Below, piece after piece: positions 32,910 to 42,577 of a DNA stretch of 49,328 bases. The translations under genes were made by a program, and so were the position numbers. The notes beneath the pieces are model-generated. The model saw only the letters and a program-made list of their open reading frames with translations. It was not told the DNA's origin and searched no databases. The stretch spans positions 119,185-168,512 of the forward strand of contig FR892680.1 in assembly GCA_000433535.1 (NCBI GenBank). The letters run 5' to 3'. This DNA comes from Dorea sp. CAG:317. Its GTDB lineage: Bacteria; Bacillota; Clostridia; Lachnospirales; Lachnospiraceae. Position 1 is the first letter of the stretch. The number at the start of each line of letters is the position of its first letter.

Positions 32910-33359
32910 TTACCCATTTATCTTTTCTTGAGGAATACAATTTAATTTTTTTACCATAAACTCAAATATTTCTGCCTCATATCCTGATGAATATAACATT
33001 TGAAAATTGTTACCCTGATGAACAATAATATATCTTTGTGCATTTTCTAAAAAATCGACTTTAAAATCCGCTGTTAATATTCCATTAAAAACAAGTCTTT
33101 TTACTCCTTTTACTTTGAGAAAATACTCACCATTTTTTTCATAAAAATCATAGTCCAATGTATCCTTTGCATCATGTGTTTCCAATTTTCGAATTATTTC
33201 ATTCTGAGATAGTTCTGTTTTAAAAATTAAATTCTGTCCTGCATTTTTATATGTTCCATTAGAATATTTCATATATCTTTTCCAGCGCATTACAATAATC
33301 CATATCGAACTAATTGCTAATACACAAAAAAATATATAAAACAGTAGGATACTATACAT
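32910..33359 (-). CDS. Small membrane-anchored protein, candidate RHS immunity protein
   Basis: A 149-residue protein with one N-terminal membrane segment (LLFYIFFCVLAISSIWIIV, residues 5-24), a basic MRWKRYMKY stretch, and a beta-rich cytoplasmic domain (EYFLKVKGVKRLVFNG, DFKVDFLENAQRYIIVHQG). I know no family for it. It starts 19 bp after the stop of the RHS toxin gene, the position where immunity genes of polymorphic toxins are placed. Membrane anchoring would suit protection against a toxin that acts at or in the membrane. The role is inferred from position. Confidence 0.65.
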   Translation of the reverse strand: MYSILLFYIFFCVLAISSIWIIVMRWKRYMKYSNGTYKNAGQNLIFKTELSQNEIIRKLETHDAKDTLDYDFYEKNGEYFLKVKGVKRLVFNGILTADFKVDFLENAQRYIIVHQGNNFQMLYSSGYEAEIFEFMVKKLNCIPQEKING

Positions 33360-33378
33360 ATTATTCCTTCTCTCTAGT

Positions 33379-36300
33379 TTACTTCTTTTTTATAATATCA
33401 AATACATTTATTGATGCATCCGTCTTTGTAGTAGAAATTTCCGCATGTACTTCTCCACCAGGTGTTCCTACTCCTCCTGCCACAGTTACTCCATAATAAT
33501 GTTTATCTGAGCTATTAGGATCACCCGTAACTACAAAATCTCCACTACCATAAACCGGTACACCCATTACTGGTGCTGCTAAAGCACCACCAACATTACT
33601 TCCTTCATTCTCCAACTCAAATATATCTGGAGCATTAGTAACTGTTGTATATCCAGCTGCAGATATACTAGGTGCTGCAGAAGCTGTGACTCCCCCAGCG
33701 AAGCTATGTTGTATTCCAACATTTCCCTTGGCATCAAAAGATAGCCCTATTGAGAAATCATAAGTCCAAACACCTAATGTACCCGATATATTAATTCCTC
33801 TAGTAACTGTCAGATTTACATTATCTTTAGTCCCAGTAATCAGGGTATTTATTCTTTTATTGGTGCTACACATAATCCGATTAATATTTGCTCTAATTTC
33901 ATTTGATCGTATTGTTGCAAAATTATAAAACGAACTATATTGTTTATTCTTGCTTTTACTATGTCCCCCGACTAATTTTACTCCTTTAGACATTTTTGTT
34001 CTGTTATAAGAAGCATTAGTATAAAAAGTATTATTCTTATAAGCATTTGAATTAGTACTAACATTTCTTGTTGATCTACTTATTGTACTACTTCTCGAAG
34101 ATCGGCTCGTATGACTAATTGCATTTTTTACTGTCTTAACAACATTTTTTACAGTTTTTATAGCTGTTTTTGCTGCTTTTACAACCGTTTTTACAACCTT
34201 TTTTGCCACCTTCTTAGCTGTACTCTTAATCCTGCTCCATAATGAATGTCCTGTCGGATCACTGTAATTCAACGGATTATTGGTCGCATAATCGTAGCGA
34301 TTTCTGGTTAATGGATTTTCTGTCGTTCCAAGGTCACTATCTTCAGTTGTAAAGGTTCCGTTCTCTGCGTTATAGTATCTTGCCCGCAGATACTGAAGTC
34401 CTGTTTTTACATTTGTGGACTCTCCATTATAAGCGTAGTAATTGACACCGTCTGCTGTTCCTGATGTAAGGTTACCGTATGGATCATACTGATAACTGTT
34501 CGTCAGGTTAGCATTTTCTGTCAGGATTCCGGTCACGCTGTTTCTTCCGTCATATAAATAATAACTGCTTTCTGTGGATTTATCAACGCTTATACGTTCT
34601 CCGATTCCACTTTCTCCATAAGTATAAGCCTGACGGACTTTCTCGTCTGCCCCATACTCTGCGAGGACTTCTGTATTTTCACGATTGATATCGTTGATAT
34701 ACTCTGTCAGTGTATAACCTTTGGCATTTGAACCGCCTTTTACCAGAGATGCAAGCTGCTCTTTCGGGCTGTCCCCGTCTTCGGTACGCTGATTCTCCGG
34801 GATCAGGACTTCATCGCCATAACAGTCTTCCCATTTATAGGTATTATCCAGTTCGAATACCCGGTTGTTATCTCCATCGTACATGGCTGCCATCAGGACT
34901 GTTCCACCCTGTTTTACGACTGCCAGACGATTCTCTGCTGTATATTCATAAGTGACCGGATCTGCACTGTTTGTCTTATCGCATTCTTGGATCAGATTAC
35001 CGTCCTTATCATAGCTGTAGGTTGTTCCCGGATCGCCCCAGATCTTTGCATTCGTGCGTTTGATGAGCTGGTTGGAATCGTTGTACTTATAGTTATATTT
35101 TGCTTTGCTGACACCATCCTCGATCTTCTCATAAGAAGTCCGGTTTCCGATCTTGTCATACGAATAATTATGGACTGTCTTTTTACCGCCTTCTACTTTT
35201 TCCGTACAGCGTGTCAGTTCCCAGTTGTCATCGTATTCATAAGTACGTGTTGTCTGGATCTCTTTTTCCTGATGCTCACAGTCTGCTTTGCTTGTCTCTT
35301 TCTTTGTGCCGCCCCAGTTGTACCAGTCTTCCCAGCTTGGTGTCTTTCTTGTTCCTGCTTCCAGTTCTGTAGCGGTTTCTCCCACTACATATCCCTGATC
35401 ATTGTACTTGTACTCATAAGTACTGATTACTTTTCCACAGGAACCACAGGTATTCACAATCTTTGTGATATGATCTTCTGCATCGTAAGATACTTCCGTC
35501 TTTGTTCCATTGCTTCTAATGACTTCTGTCACACGATTCAGTGCATCATGCTTGTAGGTGGTTACTTTTCCATTACGGTCTGTCAGTTTTACCAGATTAT
35601 CATTTAAGTCGTATTCATAGCTGACCTTTGTACCATCCGGATACACGATTGCCTGCAGATTATCTGCGTCATCATAAACGTAGCTGACATCCTTTTTCGA
35701 ACCGCTTGTCACTTTGGTGATTCTTCCGAGCGCATCGTATTCGTAACTGCTCTTACCAGTCTGATCCTTCATGGATACCCGTTCCCCGGCACTGTTATAT
35801 GCGTAGGTCACGTCCTTTTCGGATTTCTCGCCTTTTGCATCCTGATATGATTTCTCCAACAGGTCATTCAGTTTGTCGTAATCATACGTGGTTTTCTTGC
35901 CACTTGCCTGTGTATGTCCGGTCAGTCTGCCTTTTTCATCATAGTCGAATTTCTCTGTTCTTCCTGCCGGATCTTTGATGGATGTCAGGTTGCCTTCCAG
36001 ATCATAAGTATAATTCGTTGTCTTATTTGCTGCATTGGTGAAGGTCACCAGGTTATCCATGTTGTCGTAACCATAAGTTGTTACACCGCCAAGGGCATCA
36101 GTTACTTTGGTCAGGTTGTCATTCTTGTCATATTCCAGATGGCTCTTTAATCCGGTCTTATCTGTAACAACCTGAATATTACCATGCGCATCGTAATCAA
36201 ATCCCGTTGTGAATCCACGCTTGTCTGTAATAGAAGTTACCCTGCTGTCCTTATCATAAGTATAGGATTCCTTCTGCCCCAGTGCATCCGTCTCTTCTGT

Positions 36301-39300
36301 TACACGATTATCTTTATCATAGACGGTCTTTGCAACATATCCCATCGGATCTGTTACTGAGGTAACATTATAATTCTTGTCATAACCATAGCTGGTCTTT
36401 CTTCCGCCCGGCTTTGTGATGTCTGTGATATTCCCTGCCGGGTCGTAAGTATAAGCAGTTATCTTACCAAGCGGATCAGCTGCAGAAGTCATCTGGCCTG
36501 CTAGGTCATAACTGTAGGTATTGCTCCGTCCAAGTGGATCTGTCTCCTTCACCAGATTGCCATACTTATCATAAGAAAAGCTGGTTGTTCCATCCAGTGC
36601 ATTGGTAGAAGACTTCATGTTGTGGAGCTTATCGTAAGTATAAGTGGTGGTACTCTTTAAGCTGTCGCTTTCTTTTACCACGTTGTCCACTTTATCATAA
36701 GAGAAATTCTTGGTATAACCCAGTGGACTGGTCATACTCTTCAGACGTCCGGCTTTATCATAACTATAGGTATACTCTCCACCATTCGCCTGTGTCATCT
36801 TTGTGACATTGTCATTCAGGTCAACACTGTACTGTGTCTCATTTCCCTTTGCATCCGTTACAGAAATGACATTGCCATGCTTGTCGTAATCATATTTGGT
36901 AACTGCTCCCTTTGGAGAAATCTGTTCCGTCAGATTACTTAAGCTGTCATATTTGTATTCCGTAATAAGTCCCATCGGATCTTTTGATTTGGTAAGATTT
37001 CCAATGGCATCATAACGGTATTCATTTGTTTCTTTTAACGGAGAAGTCTCACCGATCTTGCGGTCCAGTTCATCATACTGGTAGGTTGTCGTATTTCCAT
37101 TTCCGTCTGTCTGGGATACGAGATTGTCATTTTTATCGTATGCATACTTGGTAACCGTACCGTTTTCATCGACAGATTCCGTCACATTATCATTTCCGTC
37201 ATACTTAAAGGTGCTGGATGCTCCCAGTGGATTTGTCTGAGAAATAACCCGGTCTTTCTTATCGTAAGCGTATTTATATGTGGCTTCCTCTTCTTCTGTC
37301 ATGGATAACTGGTTGCCGACTTTATCGTAGGTAAAGGTTGTTTTATGACCTTCCGCATCCGTTACCGCTGTAATGCGGTCCATAACATCATATTCATAAG
37401 AAGTCGTACTTCCGTCTGCCTCTGTCAGTTTCAGGAGTCTGCCATACTGATCGTACTTGTATGTTGCTGTCCTGCCAAGTTCATCGGTCTGTGTCAGTAC
37501 ATTTCCGGCGCCATCATAAGTATAATCCATGCTGTTTCCACCATTGTCGGAGGAATGGATCAGGTTGCCTGCTCCGTCATACTGATAGGTAATTACGAGT
37601 CCCTGTGCATCCGTACATTTTACAAGCTGTCCGATGGCATCGTACTCCATCAGCACCTTGTCCCCTGTCGGCAGTATTATGGATGTGTTATTTCCCTCTT
37701 TATCATACACATAGCTGTACGCATTGCCGAGGGCATCTGTCATCTTTGTGCTGTTGCCCTGTGAATCGTATTCGTAAGTGGTCTTTCCTTTCAGGGCGTC
37801 CACCGTCTGTTCCAGATTGTCGGTGGAATCATATTTCATTGCTGTAATGTTGCCCTTTGCATCGCTTACCGATGTCATGTTTCCATTACCATCGTAAGTC
37901 ATGGTACTGGTATTTCCATTTTCATCGGTAGAGGATACTAGATTTCCATTTAAGTCATACTTCATGGATACGGTATATCCAAGGGCATCTTTGGATGAAG
38001 TCAGATTTCCTGCCTTGTCGTAAGCATAAGTATCTGTTCTTCCCTCTTCATCGGTAGAAGATACCAGATTTCCTGCTTTATCATAAGTATATGTGGTAGT
38101 TCCACCTTCTGGGTTGGTTTCACTTAAGCGGTTTCCTGTATTATCGTAGGTATAAGTCCAGGTTCTTCCACTGTCATCTGATTTTGATACCAGATCGTCT
38201 GCCGCATCATAAGTATAAGTGGTAACTGCACCTAATTCATCTGTCTCTTTAGCGAGTCTTCCGCAGTTATCATATTCCTTGGAATGGCTGCTTCCATCTC
38301 CATAAGTAATCTTGGTTTCATTTCCTAATGCGTCATATTCATATTTGGTTATATTACCAACTGCATCTTTGGACTGAAGCACCTGTCCAAGAGAATCAAA
38401 CTTGGATACGGTTGCATTTCCATTTCCGTCGGTATATTTTTTCAGATTTCCTGCTTTGTCATATTCATAGAGCTTTGTTCCAAAATCTTTATTACTCTCT
38501 TCTATGACACGTCCCATGCTGTCATACTTATAAGTAATTGTATTTCCTTTTGCATCGGTTGCTTTGACCTGCTGATAATTCTTATCATAAACGTAGCTGA
38601 TCTGATTTCCTTTCGGATCTGTACCACTGGTCATGTTGTACATCTTATCGTAAGTATAAGTGGTGGTATTCCCCAGTGCATCAGTACTTGCTGTAATATT
38701 TCCCACACCATCCAGTGTATAAGCGGTCACACCGCCATCGGCTGCTGTCTTGGAAGTCAGATTGCCATTCGCATCGTAACTGTTCGAGGTTACATGTCCA
38801 AGTGGATCTGTCATGGTAACTGCACGATTCATCGCGTCATACGTGAATCCCCATGCTGCTCCATTTCCATCCACATATCCAGTCATGTTCGGTCCGTCAT
38901 ACGAATACGTTGTTGTGACACCTCTGCCGTCTGTCTGGGATACCATACGATGTTTGTCATCGTAAGTATAGGTAATGGCTGTTCCATCCGGTTTTGTAGA
39001 TGTGACCATATTTCCATTACCGTCATAACTGTAAGTAACCGTTGCTCCGTTATATCCAGTTGCACTGGTCAGCTTATTCTGCTCATTATAAGTATAAGAG
39101 GCTGTCTTTCCATCCTCTCTTGTCTCCGTTGCTACATTGCCAAATGCATCATAAGTGTAAGTTTTTGTTCCGGCTGCTGTCGTTTCGGAAGCAAGCTGAT
39201 TTTCTGCATTATAAGTCTTTTCACAGGTTGTTCCATCCGGATATTCAATGGATGTTGTGCGGTACTGATCATCATAATGATAAACGGTCTTATTTCCTTC

Positions 39301-42300
39301 GTTATCCGTTGTTGTAGTAGAATTCTTTCCGTACTTGAAAGTCGCTGTCCCTTTTTCTGCATCGGTCTGCTCTACGACTCTTCCTTCTTTATCGTAAGTA
39401 TTCTTTACAACCGTATTGCCATTCTCATCTTTCCAGCTTGTCATACGGCTGTCATCATCATACTGATATTCTTTTGTTGTTCCTTTCGGGTCTGTTACAG
39501 ATATCAGGTTTCCCTGCTCGTCATATTTGTAAGAAACTTTTCCACCATCTGGAAGAGACAGTTCCTTGATATGCCCGAATTTATCCTGTTTTACCCCGAA
39601 TGTTTTTCCGGATGGTGTGGTAATCTTGCTCAGATTATAATCATCGTCATAATCCAATACTGTCTTAAATCCATTCACATCCGTTACATAACGTAAGATT
39701 CCGTATTTATCAAATGACCAGATACTCTGATCCGCATCTGTCAGTTCCCATCCGATGTAGTCATGGTCTGTATCTTTATAGCTGACTGCTTTTAAATCAT
39801 ATACATAACCATCCGGAGCAGTGTAGCTGCCATCTTCATTCTTATCAAAGATCAGATAACTTCCGTCCCCTCTCATATACAGAAGGCTTCCGTTCTCCAT
39901 CTGAGAAAGTGACTGGTCATAGTTAAAGCTCCATCCACGTCCGAACATGGAATGCTGGTCTGTTCCTTTGGAATTGTAGCTTCTTGTAATGGAGAATTCC
40001 CCATTCAGCTCATTCATCGTCGCATCGGACTGATCCATGTAGAAGTTACCAGTATTTAAGTTGACTGGTTCAAATCCAAATTCACAGTGCAGTCCTCTTC
40101 CCATCAATGCTCCGTCAATCCGCATCTTATCCTGATCCGTAAGAGGTGCCGGACTATATGGGACATTGGTCTGTGGGTTACGGATAAAAATTGTATTATT
40201 TGCAACAACCAGTGCATCCATCACCTGATTGTCTTTCATAATGTTCTTAAGCGGAACACCATAATATTTTGCAATCTTCGGAAATGTATCAAACTGCTTG
40301 ACTTCATAGATCACAAAGCTGTCACTGGTCACTTCTTTTCCAGTTTCCAGCTTTCCATCAATCTCTTTCGATGCTTTTGCTTTGATCTTATAAAGCTTGT
40401 CCTTCGTCAGCCCCGAATACAGTGCGCTCTGCCAGTTGGAATCTTTGCTGTAATACTTATTCGCCTCCGGAAACTGCTTATTGTATTCTGTACTGTCTGG
40501 ATAGGAATACAATGGTTTCGCATCTGTTTCGTGATGCTCTTCTTTTTCCTCATCCGGGAGCAGATAATACTCTACGGTAGATTTACTCTTTGCGATTCCG
40601 TCTGCAAATACAGCATCAAATTTCAGCTTTCCATTGGTATTCTTTTCCGTCATCGGGCGAAGCAGGATAGTCGTCTCATCCAGTGACATATCTCGCAGAT
40701 ATGGATCTTCTGCCGGAGACCACTGGATACTGAGCTTCGGTCCATAGGCTGAATTTCGATTATTCAGCACTTCACACTGCATGGATGCCCCAAGATTATT
40801 TGCCTCTGCGATTGCTACCAGTGCAAATCCGTTATTCGCATGCGTTCCCTGCACCCAGTCATTTACCAGATCTTTGACGTCATAATTGATATAACTGTTC
40901 CTGCTGGTACTTGCATTCTGTACATCCTGAAACGTAAGATTTACTGGTTTTGTTTTCCATGTGATGGAGGTGTTCCACGACTGATCTACACGATAAAGTC
41001 CAAACTGGGATGCACCACCACTGTATGCAGTTTTCTGACTGACTGCAAATGTTGCACTGTCAATTTTGGAATCTTTCGGAATCTGACTAAAATTTGAATT
41101 TACTTTGATATAAGTCCGGCAGTTCTGGTGTGCAGTACCAAATCCTGCAAGGTTCCCAGACTTAATACCATCATCAAATCCGACATACGGATAATTGTTG
41201 TCACCAATCTGACTGGTAGGACTTCCCTCTTCCACACCGATCATGTTAAAGGAACTCTTCTGAATCTCTACTGGTGTCGGGTCGATTCTGACCGGATACT
41301 GACGATCTTCTGCAGAAAGCCAGTCCCTGTCTGGTTTTACGGTCAGGATTGTTTTCCCATCTTCTTCCCTGAGTTCCATCGTAATCAGGAAACTGATCTC
41401 ACCGGCAGCATCTTCCATAGACGGTGCTTCCAGAAGATACTTTGCATCTTTGATTGTTTTTCCTTCTGGATAAATGTATACCTGATTATCTTTTACTTCA
41501 GCCTGATATCCCGGAATCTGAAGTTCATATTCATACGATTCTCTGTCTGTTGGCTGCTGAAGTACGATATCTTCCTTAATGCTGGAATCCAGTACCGTAT
41601 ACTGAACATCCGCTCCTTCATAAACTTCATTATAAAGGATCGCATTGTCCTTAATAACGGAATGTGTATAATCTCCATCTACCGGAATGATCCCGATTCT
41701 GGTCTTTCCATTTTCAATCGTTACACCATTCTCTTCTGACATCTGTTCCGGAAGAAGGATGGCATAATCGTTTGCCTTGTTCTGATAAACTTCTGTTTTC
41801 TCTTCCTTTTGGTCATCCTTCGATGCACTGCTGGCTTCCTGTGCTTCTTCGGATGCCGGAGTATCTGCTTCTTCTGGTTTTACAAGTGTATTATCAACCA
41901 GCTCGGTATCTCCATCCTCATTCTTATAAGTTCCGACATAGCCTCCGTAAACGGTTGTATACTGCTTGTCCCCTGTCTTATAAGTCTTGGAAATGGCATC
42001 ATAATCAATCAGTTCACCTTCCGGTTCTTCTGGAATCGGATAGTAATCCTGTGGTTCTTTCAACTCCGCTTCTTTTTCCTGCGGATTTTCTTCTGTTTCT
42101 TCCGCTGGAGTTGTCTGTTCTTCCTGCGTCTCTGTATCTTCTGATGGCGTCGTTTCATTTTGTACGTCCGCATCAGACTGCTGACTCTTATCTTGTTCTC
42201 CAGATGTGGAATCTGTAATCCCTGCTTCCTCTTCCGTCAAAGCCTCTGGTCTGGAGAAATCTGCATTCTTCTGTACATCCTCAATGGCCTCTTTTGCCTG

Positions 42301-42381
42301 TACAAAGATAGGCTCTGTTCCCTGTAGTGCCATCAGGAGTGCAAGTACTAAGGCTATAGCCGACTTTCGAAATCTCTTCAT
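33379..42381 (-). CDS. Giant WapA-like RHS/YD-repeat polymorphic toxin
   Basis: A 3000-residue secreted protein. Order of parts: Sec signal peptide (1-29); Glu/Thr/Ser-rich linker (30-130); uncharacterised beta region; DNRLRE-type domain (about 365-555, QSWNTSITWKTKP); LysM-like module (about 690-735, FDTFPKIAKYYGVPLKNIM); DUF6531-type entry block (about 765-890, VNLNTGNFYMDQSDATMN); roughly 70-80 YD repeats of about 21 residues (about 890-2560); the RHS-associated core (YDPYGNLTSG to NPLNYSDPTGHS, about 2625-2713); and a variable C-terminus of about 287 residues. The C-terminus begins with a Lys/Val/Ala-rich cationic stretch (KKVAKKVVKTVVKAAKTAI) and ends in a Gly-rich beta region (YYGVTVAGGVGTPGGEVHAE). 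By analogy with WapA, the YD shell encloses a C-terminal toxin delivered to neighbouring cells. Its downstream neighbour is the likely immunity gene. Confidence 0.95.
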   Translation of the reverse strand: MKRFRKSAIALVLALLMALQGTEPIFVQAKEAIEDVQKNADFSRPEALTEEEAGITDSTSGEQDKSQQSDADVQNETTPSEDTETQEEQTTPAEETEENPQEKEAELKEPQDYYPIPEEPEGELIDYDAISKTYKTGDKQYTTVYGGYVGTYKNEDGDTELVDNTLVKPEEADTPASEEAQEASSASKDDQKEEKTEVYQNKANDYAILLPEQMSEENGVTIENGKTRIGIIPVDGDYTHSVIKDNAILYNEVYEGADVQYTVLDSSIKEDIVLQQPTDRESYEYELQIPGYQAEVKDNQVYIYPEGKTIKDAKYLLEAPSMEDAAGEISFLITMELREEDGKTILTVKPDRDWLSAEDRQYPVRIDPTPVEIQKSSFNMIGVEEGSPTSQIGDNNYPYVGFDDGIKSGNLAGFGTAHQNCRTYIKVNSNFSQIPKDSKIDSATFAVSQKTAYSGGASQFGLYRVDQSWNTSITWKTKPVNLTFQDVQNASTSRNSYINYDVKDLVNDWVQGTHANNGFALVAIAEANNLGASMQCEVLNNRNSAYGPKLSIQWSPAEDPYLRDMSLDETTILLRPMTEKNTNGKLKFDAVFADGIAKSKSTVEYYLLPDEEKEEHHETDAKPLYSYPDSTEYNKQFPEANKYYSKDSNWQSALYSGLTKDKLYKIKAKASKEIDGKLETGKEVTSDSFVIYEVKQFDTFPKIAKYYGVPLKNIMKDNQVMDALVVANNTIFIRNPQTNVPYSPAPLTDQDKMRIDGALMGRGLHCEFGFEPVNLNTGNFYMDQSDATMNELNGEFSITRSYNSKGTDQHSMFGRGWSFNYDQSLSQMENGSLLYMRGDGSYLIFDKNEDGSYTAPDGYVYDLKAVSYKDTDHDYIGWELTDADQSIWSFDKYGILRYVTDVNGFKTVLDYDDDYNLSKITTPSGKTFGVKQDKFGHIKELSLPDGGKVSYKYDEQGNLISVTDPKGTTKEYQYDDDSRMTSWKDENGNTVVKNTYDKEGRVVEQTDAEKGTATFKYGKNSTTTTDNEGNKTVYHYDDQYRTTSIEYPDGTTCEKTYNAENQLASETTAAGTKTYTYDAFGNVATETREDGKTASYTYNEQNKLTSATGYNGATVTYSYDGNGNMVTSTKPDGTAITYTYDDKHRMVSQTDGRGVTTTYSYDGPNMTGYVDGNGAAWGFTYDAMNRAVTMTDPLGHVTSNSYDANGNLTSKTAADGGVTAYTLDGVGNITASTDALGNTTTYTYDKMYNMTSGTDPKGNQISYVYDKNYQQVKATDAKGNTITYKYDSMGRVIEESNKDFGTKLYEYDKAGNLKKYTDGNGNATVSKFDSLGQVLQSKDAVGNITKYEYDALGNETKITYGDGSSHSKEYDNCGRLAKETDELGAVTTYTYDAADDLVSKSDDSGRTWTYTYDNTGNRLSETNPEGGTTTYTYDKAGNLVSSTDEEGRTDTYAYDKAGNLTSSKDALGYTVSMKYDLNGNLVSSTDENGNTSTMTYDGNGNMTSVSDAKGNITAMKYDSTDNLEQTVDALKGKTTYEYDSQGNSTKMTDALGNAYSYVYDKEGNNTSIILPTGDKVLMEYDAIGQLVKCTDAQGLVITYQYDGAGNLIHSSDNGGNSMDYTYDGAGNVLTQTDELGRTATYKYDQYGRLLKLTEADGSTTSYEYDVMDRITAVTDAEGHKTTFTYDKVGNQLSMTEEEEATYKYAYDKKDRVISQTNPLGASSTFKYDGNDNVTESVDENGTVTKYAYDKNDNLVSQTDGNGNTTTYQYDELDRKIGETSPLKETNEYRYDAIGNLTKSKDPMGLITEYKYDSLSNLTEQISPKGAVTKYDYDKHGNVISVTDAKGNETQYSVDLNDNVTKMTQANGGEYTYSYDKAGRLKSMTSPLGYTKNFSYDKVDNVVKESDSLKSTTTYTYDKLHNMKSSTNALDGTTSFSYDKYGNLVKETDPLGRSNTYSYDLAGQMTSAADPLGKITAYTYDPAGNITDITKPGGRKTSYGYDKNYNVTSVTDPMGYVAKTVYDKDNRVTEETDALGQKESYTYDKDSRVTSITDKRGFTTGFDYDAHGNIQVVTDKTGLKSHLEYDKNDNLTKVTDALGGVTTYGYDNMDNLVTFTNAANKTTNYTYDLEGNLTSIKDPAGRTEKFDYDEKGRLTGHTQASGKKTTYDYDKLNDLLEKSYQDAKGEKSEKDVTYAYNSAGERVSMKDQTGKSSYEYDALGRITKVTSGSKKDVSYVYDDADNLQAIVYPDGTKVSYEYDLNDNLVKLTDRNGKVTTYKHDALNRVTEVIRSNGTKTEVSYDAEDHITKIVNTCGSCGKVISTYEYKYNDQGYVVGETATELEAGTRKTPSWEDWYNWGGTKKETSKADCEHQEKEIQTTRTYEYDDNWELTRCTEKVEGGKKTVHNYSYDKIGNRTSYEKIEDGVSKAKYNYKYNDSNQLIKRTNAKIWGDPGTTYSYDKDGNLIQECDKTNSADPVTYEYTAENRLAVVKQGGTVLMAAMYDGDNNRVFELDNTYKWEDCYGDEVLIPENQRTEDGDSPKEQLASLVKGGSNAKGYTLTEYINDINRENTEVLAEYGADEKVRQAYTYGESGIGERISVDKSTESSYYLYDGRNSVTGILTENANLTNSYQYDPYGNLTSGTADGVNYYAYNGESTNVKTGLQYLRARYYNAENGTFTTEDSDLGTTENPLTRNRYDYATNNPLNYSDPTGHSLWSRIKSTAKKVAKKVVKTVVKAAKTAIKTVKNVVKTVKNAISHTSRSSRSSTISRSTRNVSTNSNAYKNNTFYTNASYNRTKMSKGVKLVGGHSKSKNKQYSSFYNFATIRSNEIRANINRIMCSTNKRINTLITGTKDNVNLTVTRGINISGTLGVWTYDFSIGLSFDAKGNVGIQHSFAGGVTASAAPSISAAGYTTVTNAPDIFELENEGSNVGGALAAPVMGVPVYGSGDFVVTGDPNSSDKHYYGVTVAGGVGTPGGEVHAEISTTKTDASINVFDIIKKK

Positions 42382-42464
42382 AGTCTCTTTCTCCCTCTTG
42401 TAATCTTTTTCTATAATTCCTTTACAAAATAACCGCTACCCTCCTTTTTCCTGACTTTGGCACT

Positions 42465-42529
42465 ACTATAATCTAAAAAATCACAAAATTTTCATAAATG
42501 GTAAAAATGCCCCTTGAGGTGGCAAAAAT
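42465..42529 (-). promoter_or_regulatory. Promoter region of the RHS gene with LytTR-like direct repeats
   Basis: On the plus strand, TGGTAAAAAT (42499-42508) and TGGCAAAAAT (42520-42529) are direct repeats with a 21-bp period, the spacing used by LytTR/AgrA-type regulators. Downstream on the minus strand, TATAGT (42465-42470) can serve as the -10, but the matching -35 position is non-consensus, as expected for an activated promoter. A LytTR regulator gene lies 1.3 kb upstream. Confidence 0.5.
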
Positions 42530-42543
42530 AGACGAAATCGGTC

Positions 42544-42577
42544 GAAAAAAATAGTAAGACACCATCGCCTTACTATT
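42544..42577 (-). terminator. Terminator of the two-component operon
   Basis: AATAGTAAG (42550-42558) and CTTACTATT (42569-42577) form the stem, followed by U6-7 on the minus strand. The kinase stop codon lies within the hairpin. It separates the kinase gene from the RHS gene. Confidence 0.85.

Noticed and set aside
34987..35607. Long plus-strand frame opposite the RHS gene (also others, e.g. 38794-39696 and 41128-41739)
   Set aside because: These are antisense shadows of the YD-repeat coding sequence; composition is Cys/Ile/Phe-rich and none has a ribosome binding site or recognisable domain.
33379..42381. Repetitive DNA as a satellite or CRISPR-like array
   Set aside because: The periodicity is that of a protein repeat (YD repeats of about 21 residues) with variable nucleotide sequence, not DNA repeats with constant spacers.
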